A stretch of DNA of 9,102 nucleotides. Origin: UBA2357 sp041678045 (GTDB lineage Bacteria; Pseudomonadota; Gammaproteobacteria; Burkholderiales; Rhodocyclaceae). The position numbers and the translations under genes were made by a program. The notes beneath the pieces are model-generated. The model made no database searches, was not told the origin of the DNA, and saw only the letters and a program-made list of their open reading frames with translations. The DNA lies in NCBI GenBank assembly GCA_041678045.1, contig JBAYOV010000080.1, forward strand, positions 1 to 9,102, read 5' to 3'. The stretch's first letter is position 1; each line of letters opens with the position of its first letter. Positions 1-7,255 of the stretch are shown here, piece after piece.

Positions 1-15
1 CACCAGGGGTGGTGC
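1..15 (+). repeat. Left copy of the edge inverted repeat
   Basis: Bases 1-15 match the minus strand of 8980-8966 at 14 of 15 positions, including the exact 12-mer CAGGGGTGGTGC (4-15). The only mismatch is at base 3. The repeat may extend beyond the window. It is also nearly self-complementary (CACCA / TGGTG around GGGG). Confidence 0.6.
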
Positions 16-45
16 TTGACTAAGGCAGCCGAGCTCGCCGCGCAT
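1..45 (-). CDS. Possible 5' end of a leftward gene, cut by the window edge
   Basis: On the minus strand an ATG at 45-43 is preceded by GGAGG (59-55) with a nine-base spacer, which is an excellent ribosome binding site. The frame stays open to the edge and reads MRGELGCLSQAPPLV. Only 15 codons are visible, so no family can be named. Against it, a rightward terminator hairpin (61-92) lies where its leader would be, and a rightward gene may end at 21-23, so this region may simply lie between genes. The last five codons lie inside the edge repeat that also occurs inverted at 8966-8980. Confidence 0.3.
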   Translation of the reverse strand, partial: MRGELGCLSQAPPLV

Positions 46-60
46 CGCTCTTTTCCTCCA

Positions 61-92
61 CATCGCAACGTCACCGTTGGCGATGCTTTTTT
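61..92 (+). terminator. Rho-independent-type terminator
   Basis: CATCGC (61-66) pairs with GCGATG (80-85). Inside it AACG (67-70) pairs with CGTT (75-78) around the loop TCAC, leaving one bulged G at 79. A run of six T follows at 87-92. The T-run is on the plus strand only, so it would stop rightward transcription. A plus-strand frame reading PGVVLD then TAA ends at 23, so a gene entering from the left could end there, 37 bases before the hairpin. The other side of the hairpin has no T-run, so it is not bidirectional. Confidence 0.65.
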
Positions 93-118
93 GCGCCTGA
101 AATTCGTGCTGTTTCACG

Positions 119-271
119 TTAACCATTGTCTTGGCCGGCCCGGCTATCCGCTTTCGCTTCAGGCGCGCAGATCAAGGGCTGACGCTTGCCGTCGGCATCG
201 CGCGCGTACTGTGCACTAACCCTCCTTCTCTGGGGCTTTCTGCCCTCAGCTCTAGCCCTATAAACACGCAT
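119..271 (-). CDS. Possible small basic protein, 50 residues
   Basis: A leftward frame runs from ATG at 271-269 to TAA at 121-119. It begins MRVYRARAEGRKPQRRR and continues through YARDADGKRQPLICAPEAKA. The first 17 residues are rich in arginine, and the codons in the second half favour G or C in the third position, as real genes of this host do. There is no good ribosome binding site before the ATG. The frame is open upstream to about 326, and there the three GGATACC repeats are read as Val-Ser codons. A clear AAGGAGG lies inside the frame (minus strand, 227-221), followed by GTG in another frame. It could be a small gene, the end of a decayed larger gene, or a chance frame. No function is assigned. 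Confidence 0.3.
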   Translation of the reverse strand: MRVYRARAEGRKPQRRRVSAQYARDADGKRQPLICAPEAKADSRAGQDNG

Positions 272-277
272 TTCTGT

Positions 278-311
278 GGATACCAGCCTGGATACCAATG
301 CTCTGGATACC
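278..311 (+). repeat. Three direct copies of GGATACC
   Basis: GGATACC occurs at 278-284, 290-296 and 305-311. The second and third copies share the longer CTGGATACC. The spacing is 12 then 15 bases, near one to one and a half helical turns. Such clusters can be binding sites for a regulator or arm sites of an integrase. No integrase is visible in the window, so the role is open. Confidence 0.6.
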
Positions 312-327
312 TGGCTCAGACCATGCC

Positions 328-344
328 GCTATCCGATAGATAGC
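328..344. repeat. Inverted repeat GCTATC / GATAGC
   Basis: GCTATC (328-333) and GATAGC (339-344) are exact inverted copies around the five-base spacer CGATA. The size and shape suit an operator for a dimeric regulator. Six-base arms are short enough to arise by chance, and nothing ties the site to a particular promoter. Confidence 0.35.
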
Positions 345-428
345 ATCTGAACCACCCTCGCACGCGGCTGGCGGCGCGTCAGGTCGCATGGGATTGCTCT
401 GCAGTGCCCCGCAAACGAGCCAATACCC

Positions 429-461
429 TGTTAACCGGCTTGTTAACCATCGTTTGTTAAC
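429..461 (+). repeat. Three direct copies of TGTTAAC upstream of hsdM
   Basis: TGTTAAC occurs at 429-435, 441-447 and 455-461, with 12- and 14-base periods. The second and third copies extend to TTGTTAAC. The core GTTAAC is palindromic and occurs once more at 118-123, there as part of GTTAACCAT, which matches 442-450. The cluster lies about 130 bases before hsdM, where a regulator of the operon could bind. Confidence 0.55.
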
Positions 462-579
462 TGATTGCCTGCGGCACGCGTACCTTCGCTGCGTACGATT
501 GCGGATAAGGCCACAGGCTGTATTGAACTGACCTGGCGACTCTCGGCAGGTTAAAGTAGCCGTTTTGACCGATCAGCTT

Positions 580-583
580 GGAG
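580..583 (+). promoter_or_regulatory. Ribosome binding site of hsdM
   Basis: GGAG at 580-583 stands seven bases before the GTG at 591. This supports GTG 591 as the start, and the protein then begins MNTENHSQTAAFLW, the usual beginning of this HsdM type. Confidence 0.7.
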
Positions 584-590
584 CAGTTGC

Positions 591-2582
591 GTGAATACGG
601 AAAACCATTCCCAGACGGCCGCCTTTCTCTGGTCGATTGCCGACCTGCTGCGCGGTGACTTCAAACAGTCGCAATACGGTCGCATCATCCTGCCGTTCAC
701 CCTGTTGCGGCGGATGGAATGTGTGCTGGAGCCGACCAGGGAAGCGGTGATCCGTGAGGCCCATGCGCAGGAAGGCCGGCCTGACCTGGTGCGTGAGCGA
801 CTGTTGCTGCGCGCTGCCGGGCAGCAGTTCTTCAATGCCTCCAAGCTGACCCTGGGCACGCTGTCCGACACCCAAACCGCTGCTGACCTGATGAGCTATG
901 TGCAGTCGTTCAGCAAGGACGCCCGCGAGATCTTCGAGCACTTCCACTTTGAAGACTTCGTGCAGCAGCTCGCCGCCGCCAACCTGCTGTATCAGGTGGT
1001 GCAGCGCTTTGCCGCCACCGACCTGAGCCCCGAGCGCATCAGCAACTTCGGCATGGGCATCATCTTCGAAGAGCTGATCCGCAAGTTCGCGGAAAGCTCC
1101 AACGAAACCGCCGGGGAACACTTCACCCCGCGCGATATCGTGCACCTGACCACCTCTCTGGTGATCACCGGGCAGGACGACAAGCTCAAGCCCAACAGCA
1201 TCGTCACCATCTATGACCCGACTGCCGGCACCGGCGGGTTCCTCTCTGAAGGCGACGAGTACATCCAGTCCATCAGCCAGCAGGTCACCGTGTCGTTGCA
1301 CGGCCAGGAGCTGAACCCCGAGTCCTTCGCCATCTGTAAGGCGGACATGCTGATCAAGGGCCAGGACGTTTCCAACATCAAGCTGGGCAACACCCTGTCC
1401 GACGACCAACTGGCCGACAGCCGCTTCGACTTCATGCTCAGCAACCCGCCGTTCGGCGTGGAGTGGAAGAAGGTACAGAAGCAGATCACCGACGAGCACA
1501 CGGAAAAAGGCTTCAACGGCCGCTTCGGCCCCGGCCTGCCGCGTGTATCCGATGGCTCGCTGCTGTTCCTGCTGCACCTGGTCAGTAAAATGCGCGACCC
1601 GCGTGCCGACGGTAACCACAAAGGCGGCTCGCGCATTGGCATCATCCTCAACGGTTCGCCGCTGTTTACCGGCGGCGCCGGTTCGGGCGAGTCGGAGATT
1701 CGCCGCTACCTGCTGCAGAACGATCTGGTCGAAGCCATCATCGCCCTGCCCACCGACATGTTCTACAACACCGGCATCGCCACCTATGTGTGGGTGCTGG
1801 GCAACCACAAGGCCGCCGAGCGCCAGGGCAAGGTGCAGCTGATCGACGGCAGCCAGCACTACGCCAAAATGCGCAAGTCGCTGGGCAGCAAGCGCCAGTA
1901 CATTACTGAGGAGCAGATCAGTGATTTGGTGCGGCTGTATGGCCGCTTTGAGGAAACCCCGCAGAGCAAGATCTTCCCCGTCGAAGCCTTTGGCTACCGG
2001 CGCATCACCGTCGAGCGCCCGCTGCGCCTGAACTTCCAGACCAGCGCCGAGCGCATCGAAAAGGTGCTGGAAGAAAAAGCCATCGAGAAGCTGGAAGCCC
2101 CGGCCCGCCAGCGCCTGATCGAAGCTCTGCAGGCCATGGATGCCAGCGTGTTGCATCGCAACCGCGAGCAGTTCAGCAAGTTGCTGAAGAAGTCTCTCAC
2201 GGCCCACGACGTATCGCCCAGCACGCCGGAGCTGAAGGCCATCCTCAATGCCCTGAGCGAGCGCGATCCGGAAGCGGATATCTGCATGGTCAAAGGCCAG
2301 CCGGAAGCTGATGCCGGCCTGCGCGATAACGAGAACGTGCCGCTGGGCGAGTCGGTGTACGACTACTTCGAGCGCGAAGTGAAACCCCATGCGCCGGATG
2401 CCTGGATCGACGAGAGCAAGCGGGATGGGCAGGACGGCGAAGTCGGCATCGTCGGCTTCGAGATTCCGTTCAATCGTCATTTCTATGTATTCCAGCCACC
2501 GCGCCCGCTGGAAGAGATCGACCGCGACCTTAAAGCCTGCACCGACCGTATCAAGCAGATGATAGAGGGGCTGTCGGCATGA
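591..2582 (+). CDS. hsdM: Type I restriction-modification methyltransferase subunit HsdM
   Basis: This is the modification subunit of a type I restriction enzyme. With HsdS it transfers a methyl group from S-adenosylmethionine to the N6 of adenine in the recognition site, protecting host DNA. The protein has 663 residues. The N-terminal helical HsdM domain covers about residues 8-150 (LLRGDFKQSQYGRIILPFTL). The catalytic domain follows, with GEHFTPR at 175-181, the cofactor-binding motif I DPTAGTGGFL at 209-218, and the catalytic motif IV NPPF at 285-288. All key residues are present, so it should be active. It is longer than the roughly 500-530 residues of the classic Escherichia coli enzymes, with about 130 extra residues at the C-terminal side (a helical, charged region at 500-600). 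The GTG start is set by GGAG seven bases upstream. Its stop overlaps the hsdS start as ATGA (2579-2582), which suggests translational coupling. Confidence 0.97.
   Translation: MNTENHSQTAAFLWSIADLLRGDFKQSQYGRIILPFTLLRRMECVLEPTREAVIREAHAQEGRPDLVRERLLLRAAGQQFFNASKLTLGTLSDTQTAADLMSYVQSFSKDAREIFEHFHFEDFVQQLAAANLLYQVVQRFAATDLSPERISNFGMGIIFEELIRKFAESSNETAGEHFTPRDIVHLTTSLVITGQDDKLKPNSIVTIYDPTAGTGGFLSEGDEYIQSISQQVTVSLHGQELNPESFAICKADMLIKGQDVSNIKLGNTLSDDQLADSRFDFMLSNPPFGVEWKKVQKQITDEHTEKGFNGRFGPGLPRVSDGSLLFLLHLVSKMRDPRADGNHKGGSRIGIILNGSPLFTGGAGSGESEIRRYLLQNDLVEAIIALPTDMFYNTGIATYVWVLGNHKAAERQGKVQLIDGSQHYAKMRKSLGSKRQYITEEQISDLVRLYGRFEETPQSKIFPVEAFGYRRITVERPLRLNFQTSAERIEKVLEEKAIEKLEAPARQRLIEALQAMDASVLHRNREQFSKLLKKSLTAHDVSPSTPELKAILNALSERDPEADICMVKGQPEADAGLRDNENVPLGESVYDYFEREVKPHAPDAWIDESKRDGQDGEVGIVGFEIPFNRHFYVFQPPRPLEEIDRDLKACTDRIKQMIEGLSA
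2565..2570 (+). promoter_or_regulatory. Ribosome binding site of hsdS
   Basis: GAGGGG at 2565-2570, inside the end of hsdM, stands eight bases before the ATG at 2579. It decides in favour of the overlapping start rather than a later start closer to the conserved domain. Confidence 0.65.
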
Positions 2583-4015
2583 CAAATTTGTCCGGAACAA
2601 ATTTGAACAACGGCGCAGCCGTTGGCCCGCAGGGCGAGGGCAGGGAAAGCGCGAGTACGTTTCCGAAGTATCCGGTGTACAAGGACTCCGGGGTTGAGTG
2701 GTTGGGCGAGGCGCCTAGCCACTGGCTCTTAAAACGTTTCAAGCAAGTATTTTCCGAGAGGGGAGAGCGCAGCCTCGATGGCTCAGAGGAGTTGATGTCC
2801 GTTTCTGCGTATTTTGGTGTTAAACCAAGGGCCGAGACGCTGGATGAGGGCGACCACCTTAGTCGAGCTGAATCACTTGAGGGCTACAAGATCTGTCGAG
2901 TGAACGATCTTGTGATGAATATCATGCTGGCGTGGAATAGAGGGCTTGGTTTCGCTTGGCAGGATGGAATTGTCAGCCCGGCGTATAGCGTATTCCATGT
3001 TATTGATGGTTCGATCCCCAAGTATCTCGACTATCTGGTTCGCTCAGATGAGATGACCCGGTACTTCAAAGCTTATTCCGCAGGTGTTATTGATTCACGG
3101 CTACGGCTCTATCCAGAAACCTTTGGCCGGCTGTATGTGGCTATCCCATCCAGCGCAGAACAAACTCAGATCGCCCGCTTCCTCGACCACGAAACCGCCC
3201 GCATCGACGCGCTGATCGAAGAGCAGCAGCGTCTGATCGAACTGCTCAAGGAAAAGCGCCAGGCCGTGATCTCCCACGCAGTCACCAAAGGCCTCGACCC
3301 GACGGTGCCGATGAAACACTCCGGCGTCGAGTGGCTGGGCGAGGTGCCGGCGCATTGGCAGGTGTGCAAGCTCAGTTTTCGCTACTCGGTCGAGCTTGGA
3401 AAAATGCTCGATGAGAAGAGAAATACAGGGGCCAATCCTGTGCCCTATCTGAGAAATCAGGATGTTCAATGGGGCGCAGTCAATATCGATGAATTACCGT
3501 TAATGGATATTGAGCCTGCTGAGTATGGACGTTATACGGTTAGGCTCGGCGATCTCCTTGTTTGTGAAGGTGGGGATGTGGGACGAGCTGCAATTTGGAG
3601 GCATATTGATAGCATTATCGGCTACCAGAAAGCGTTGCATCGACTGCGCCCGGAGTCGCCGAAGAGCGATACTGCCGAGTTCTTTTTTTATACTTTGATG
3701 GCGGCAAAGTCGTTGGGGGTCTTTGAAGAGTCCGATACGAAAGCAACAATATCGCATTTGCCTGCCGAAAAATTTAGGCAGTACAGATTTGCTTTTCCGC
3801 CTCTCGAAGAGCAGCAAAAAATTGCTGCGGTGATGGGAGAAATACTCGAACGCTCAAATGAGACTATCTCCTACGCTGAGCGCACGATAACCCTCCTTCA
3901 AGAACGCCGCTCCGCCCTGATCTCCGCGGCCGTCACCGGTAAGATCGACGTACGCGGCTGGCAGCCTCCAACCAGCACCAAAGCCCCCGAACTAGCCGTA
4001 GCAGAGGCCGTGTAA
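2579..4015 (+). CDS. hsdS: Type I restriction-modification specificity subunit HsdS
   Basis: HsdS chooses the bipartite DNA target and is the scaffold for two HsdM and, for restriction, two HsdR subunits. The protein has 478 residues in the usual two-half layout. The first target recognition domain covers about 50-190 and the first conserved helical spacer about 193-240 (AEQTQIARFL...). The second recognition domain covers about 261-405 and the second conserved helix about 409-455 (LEEQQKIAAV...), ending at VRGW (W461). The pseudo-twofold repeat is visible: SGVEWLGEAPSHW at 37-49 recurs as SGVEWLGEVPAHW at 248-260. The recognition domains are AT-richer than the flanking conserved parts, typical of domains exchanged between strains. 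The first ~28 residues precede the usual start of the domain and contain a DNA inverted repeat. The stop overlaps the hsdR start by one base (TAATG). The recognition sequence cannot be predicted here. Confidence 0.96.
   Translation: MTNLSGTNLNNGAAVGPQGEGRESASTFPKYPVYKDSGVEWLGEAPSHWLLKRFKQVFSERGERSLDGSEELMSVSAYFGVKPRAETLDEGDHLSRAESLEGYKICRVNDLVMNIMLAWNRGLGFAWQDGIVSPAYSVFHVIDGSIPKYLDYLVRSDEMTRYFKAYSAGVIDSRLRLYPETFGRLYVAIPSSAEQTQIARFLDHETARIDALIEEQQRLIELLKEKRQAVISHAVTKGLDPTVPMKHSGVEWLGEVPAHWQVCKLSFRYSVELGKMLDEKRNTGANPVPYLRNQDVQWGAVNIDELPLMDIEPAEYGRYTVRLGDLLVCEGGDVGRAAIWRHIDSIIGYQKALHRLRPESPKSDTAEFFFYTLMAAKSLGVFEESDTKATISHLPAEKFRQYRFAFPPLEEQQKIAAVMGEILERSNETISYAERTITLLQERRSALISAAVTGKIDVRGWQPPTSTKAPELAVAEAV
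2583..2605. repeat. Inverted repeat directly after the hsdS start codon
   Basis: CAAATTTGT (2583-2591) and ACAAATTTG (2597-2605) are perfect inverted copies around the spacer CCGGA. Each arm also contains the palindrome CAAATTTG. In RNA this would make a nine-pair, AT-rich hairpin one base after the hsdS ATG. It is strikingly AT-rich against the GC-rich gene ends around it. It may modulate hsdS translation, bind a protein, or be a leftover of a small insertion. Confidence 0.6.
4003..4007 (+). promoter_or_regulatory. Ribosome binding site of hsdR
   Basis: AGAGG at 4003-4007, within the end of hsdS, lies seven bases before the hsdR ATG at 4015. Confidence 0.5.
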
Positions 4016-7000
4016 TGGCAGACAGCAAGGAAGCCCAATTCCAGCAGGACATCATCACCGCCATGGTCGCCCAGGGCTGGCTCACCGGCCCGGCCAGCGG
4101 CTATGACCGGCGCACGGCGCTGTATACCGAGGACTTTCTCGGTTACTTCAAGGACGCCTGGCCGGAGCGTTGGGACAAGTTCGCCAAGGCCAACCCCAAC
4201 AACCCGGAAGCCGTGCTGGTGCAGAAGCTGGTGCGCGAGCTGGAGCAGGACGGCACCCTGGATGTGCTGCGCCATGGCTTCAAGCTCCCGGGGGTAAAGA
4301 TCGAGGCCTGCAGCTTCAAGCCCGACCACGGCATGAACCCGGACACCCTCAAGCGCTATCGGTGCAACCGCCTGCGCGTGGTGCCGGAGGTTTCGTATTC
4401 CCCTCACTTCCGCGAAGGAGAATACAACCCGCGTCTGGATCTGGTGCTGTTCGTCAACGGCATCCCCGTCGCCACGCTGGAGCTGAAAAGCGAGTTCAAA
4501 CAGAGCGTGGAGAACGCCAAACGCCAGTACCGCGTTGATCGCCCGGTAAAAGACCCGCTGACGCGCAAGCCCGAGCCCCTGCTGACCTTCAAGCGCGGCG
4601 CGCTGGTGCACTTTGCGGTGAGCCAGGATGAAGTGGCGATGACGACCAAGCTGGCCGGCAAGGAGACCTTTTTCCTGCCGTTCAACCTCGGCAGCCTCGA
4701 CGGCGGTGCCGGCAACCCGCCTGCGCCGGATGACAGCCAGTACGCCACCGGCTACCTGTGGCAGCGCCTGTTCCAGCCGGATGCCTGGCTCAAGGTGCTG
4801 GGCCGCTTCCTGCACCTGCAAAAGAGCGTGAAGGAAGAGGTCGACGGCAAGCGCGTCACCAAGGAGACCCTGATCTTCCCGCGCTACCACCAGTGGGAAG
4901 TGGTGAACAAACTGATCGACACCACCCGCGCGGAAGGGCCGGGAAAGCGCTATCTGATCCAGCACAGCGCCGGCTCGGGCAAGTCCAACTCGATTGCCTG
5001 GACGGCGCATCAACTGGCCTCGCTCTACGATGCCGAGGGCCAGCGGCTGTTCAATTCGGTGATCGTGATTACCGACCGCACCGTGCTGGACAAACAGCTG
5101 CAGGACACCATCTACCAGTTCGAGCACGCCCAGGGCGTGGTCAAGTGCATCACCCGCGATATCGGCAGCCAGAGCAAATCCGAGCAGTTGGCCGAGGCGT
5201 TGGCCGAGCAGACGCGCATCATCATCGTCACCATCCAGACCTTCCCGGCGCTGTTCGATGCGCTGGACAAGTACCCCAAGCTGGCCAGCGGCCGCTATGC
5301 GGTGATCGCCGACGAGGCGCATTCCTCGCAGACCGGCTCATCGGCCAGCAAGCTCAAGCAGATTCTCGGCAGCGATGCCGTCTTGGGCAAAGAAGGGGAG
5401 GCTGAGGAAATCAGCGCCGAAGAGCTGCTGGACGCCGCCGTGGCCGCCCGCGCGCCCAACGAGCGCATCAGCTACTACGCCTTTACCGCCACGCCCAAGG
5501 CCAAGACCCTGGAGCTGTTCGGTCGCCCGGCCAACCCGGCGTTGCCGGCCAGCGCCGACAACAAGCCCGAGGCGTTCCATCTGTACTCCATGCGCCAGGC
5601 CATCGAGGAAGGCTTTATCCTTGATGTGCTGCAGAACTACACCACCTACAGCACCGCCTGGAAGATCGCCCACCCGGACGGCGACGACGAGGAAGTGGAC
5701 TCGAAGAAGGCGCGCATGAAGCTGGCGCGCTGGGTACGCCTGCATCCTTACAACATCAGCCAGAAGGTGGAGGTGATCGTCGAGCACTTCCGCGCCAATA
5801 TCCGTCACCTACTGGGCGGCCAGGCCAAGGCCATGGTGGTCACCAGCAGCCGGCAAGAGGCGGTGCGTTACCAGCTGGCGGTGCAGGCCTATGTGCAGCA
5901 GATGGGCTATGGCGATGTGCACCCGCTGGTGGCCTTCTCCGGCAGTGTGCTGCCGGATGGGGTGATCCCCGAAGAGGTGACGGAAAGCAGCAGCCTGCTC
6001 AACCCCGGCCTGAACGGGCGTGACCTGGCGGAAGCCTTCGACACCCAGGACTTCAACGTGATGATCGCCGCCAACAAGTACCAGACCGGCTTCGATCAGC
6101 CCAAGCTGTGCGCCATGTACGTGGACAAGAAGCTGCAGGGCGTGGACTGCGTGCAAACCCTGTCGCGCCTGAACCGCACCTTCGGCGACAGCAAGCCGAC
6201 CTTCATCCTCGACTTCTTCAACGACGCCCAGGACATTCTCGATGCCTTCCTGCCGTACTACACCAAGGCCGAGCTGACCGACGTGACCGACCCGCAGCTC
6301 ATCTATGACCTGCAGAAGAAGCTGGATGCCGAGGGCATCTACCACTGGGAGGAGGTGACGGCTTTCGCGCTGGCCTTCTTCGACCCCAAAGCGGGTGGCA
6401 GCAAGCTCAGCTACTACTGCAAGCCGGCCAAGGAGCGTTTTGCCAAGCGCTACAAGCTGGCCCAGGAGTCACGCCAGCACGCGCTGGACTTCAAGCGCAC
6501 CGCCGAGCAGAACGGCGACAGCGCAGGCGTGAAAAAGGCTGAGGCGGCCGTGAAGGAAGCCGGCGAGCAGGTCGATCAGCTCGACCTGTTCAAGAAGAAC
6601 CTGCAGAGCTTCGTGCGTCTGTACGAGTTCCTCTCGCAGATCATTCCCTATGAGGATCGCGAACTGGAGCAGCTGTGTGTGTATGCCAAACACCTGCACC
6701 CGCTGCTGCGCGTGGATCGCCTCGATCAGGAAGACGTGGACGTGGGCGAACTGCAGCTGACCCACTACCGCCTGACCAAGCGCGCCGAGCACCAGCTGCG
6801 CCTGAGCGAGGAGCAAGGCGACTATGGCCTCGAACCGGCTACAGGACTGGGCAGCGGCAAGCCCCACGATCCGGAGAAGAAGCGGCTATCGGAAATCATC
6901 GAGGCGCTGAACGATATCTTCGGTGCTGAAGTGAGTGATGAGGATCAGCTGCAGTTCCTCACCGGCATCGCCAATCGCATCAGTCGTCAGGAAGATGTGA

Positions 7001-7215
7001 TGGCCCAGGTCAACAACCACTCGGTCGAACAGGTGATGCATGGCCTGTTCCCCAAGCGCGTGCTGGACTCCGTGTTGGACGCCATGACCGACAACGAAAA
7101 AATGTCGCTGGAAGTGCTGGATAACGAAACCAAGAGCCGGGCGTTTGCGTTGGTGATTTTGAAGATGCTGAAGTCGGCGACCGGCTTCGATGAGAGCGGT
7201 ATGCGCGGCATCTGA
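4015..7215 (+). CDS. hsdR: Type I restriction endonuclease and translocase subunit HsdR
   Basis: HsdR joins the HsdM-HsdS enzyme on unmethylated sites, pulls DNA toward the complex using ATP, and cuts at a distance. The protein has 1066 residues, normal for the family. The N-terminal nuclease domain shows the PD-(D/E)xK pattern: D142, then E156-L-K158 (ELK). The superfamily 2 helicase motor follows. Its motif I is HSAGSGKS (317-324), motif Ia TDRTVLDKQL (353-362), IVTIQTF near 404-410, motif II DEAH (433-436), motif III FTATP (490-494), and motif VI QTLSRLNR (714-721). A charged, probably coiled-coil stretch lies at about 810-870. The C-terminal region expected to contact the methyltransferase reaches the end. 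No frameshift or missing catalytic residue is seen, so restriction should be functional. The ATG overlaps the hsdS stop by one base. No terminator follows, and the next gene starts 40 bases later. Confidence 0.97.
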   Translation: MADSKEAQFQQDIITAMVAQGWLTGPASGYDRRTALYTEDFLGYFKDAWPERWDKFAKANPNNPEAVLVQKLVRELEQDGTLDVLRHGFKLPGVKIEACSFKPDHGMNPDTLKRYRCNRLRVVPEVSYSPHFREGEYNPRLDLVLFVNGIPVATLELKSEFKQSVENAKRQYRVDRPVKDPLTRKPEPLLTFKRGALVHFAVSQDEVAMTTKLAGKETFFLPFNLGSLDGGAGNPPAPDDSQYATGYLWQRLFQPDAWLKVLGRFLHLQKSVKEEVDGKRVTKETLIFPRYHQWEVVNKLIDTTRAEGPGKRYLIQHSAGSGKSNSIAWTAHQLASLYDAEGQRLFNSVIVITDRTVLDKQLQDTIYQFEHAQGVVKCITRDIGSQSKSEQLAEALAEQTRIIIVTIQTFPALFDALDKYPKLASGRYAVIADEAHSSQTGSSASKLKQILGSDAVLGKEGEAEEISAEELLDAAVAARAPNERISYYAFTATPKAKTLELFGRPANPALPASADNKPEAFHLYSMRQAIEEGFILDVLQNYTTYSTAWKIAHPDGDDEEVDSKKARMKLARWVRLHPYNISQKVEVIVEHFRANIRHLLGGQAKAMVVTSSRQEAVRYQLAVQAYVQQMGYGDVHPLVAFSGSVLPDGVIPEEVTESSSLLNPGLNGRDLAEAFDTQDFNVMIAANKYQTGFDQPKLCAMYVDKKLQGVDCVQTLSRLNRTFGDSKPTFILDFFNDAQDILDAFLPYYTKAELTDVTDPQLIYDLQKKLDAEGIYHWEEVTAFALAFFDPKAGGSKLSYYCKPAKERFAKRYKLAQESRQHALDFKRTAEQNGDSAGVKKAEAAVKEAGEQVDQLDLFKKNLQSFVRLYEFLSQIIPYEDRELEQLCVYAKHLHPLLRVDRLDQEDVDVGELQLTHYRLTKRAEHQLRLSEEQGDYGLEPATGLGSGKPHDPEKKRLSEIIEALNDIFGAEVSDEDQLQFLTGIANRISRQEDVMAQVNNHSVEQVMHGLFPKRVLDSVLDAMTDNEKMSLEVLDNETKSRAFALVILKMLKSATGFDESGMRGI

Positions 7216-7255
7216 GCATGTAATCCATTTGTCCAAGGAAGGTATGGGCTGATAC

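Larger units (their letters stand above)
93..590. other. Region without a confident gene, upstream of hsdM
   Basis: About 500 bases separate the terminator from hsdM. They hold the doubtful leftward ORF at 119-271, the two repeat clusters listed separately, an inverted repeat at 328-344, and a weak inverted pair CGTAC/GTACG at 479-497. I looked for a sigma-70 promoter for hsdM and found none that is convincing: TTGAAC at 523-528 has no good -10 at normal spacing, and TATAAA at 259-264 has no good -35. Plus-strand frames here lack ribosome binding sites and do not resemble known proteins. Confidence 0.6.

Noticed and set aside
16..343. Two overlapping plus-strand frames (67 and 70 residues)
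   Set aside because: Neither has a ribosome binding site. The first crosses the terminator hairpin, and the translations look like non-coding DNA.
520..560. Sigma-70 promoter for hsdM with TTGAAC at 523-528
   Set aside because: No acceptable -10 box lies at 16-18 bases; TTAAAG at 551 is 22 bases away.
573..2600. 675-codon open frame antisense to hsdM
   Set aside because: It is a mirror of strong GC third-position bias. hsdM on the plus strand has all catalytic motifs, while the antisense product is low-complexity Leu/Ala/Gln/His text with no domain.
2579..4015. Phase-variable hsdS with invertible partner genes
   Set aside because: Only one hsdS exists in the window, and no inverted hsdS fragment or recombinase gene is present. 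The internal SGVEWLGE repeats are direct and are the normal two-half symmetry of HsdS.
3898..5322. 474-codon open frame antisense to the end of hsdS and the start of hsdR
   Set aside because: Same codon-bias shadow. It spans the junction of two clearly real genes and resembles no family.
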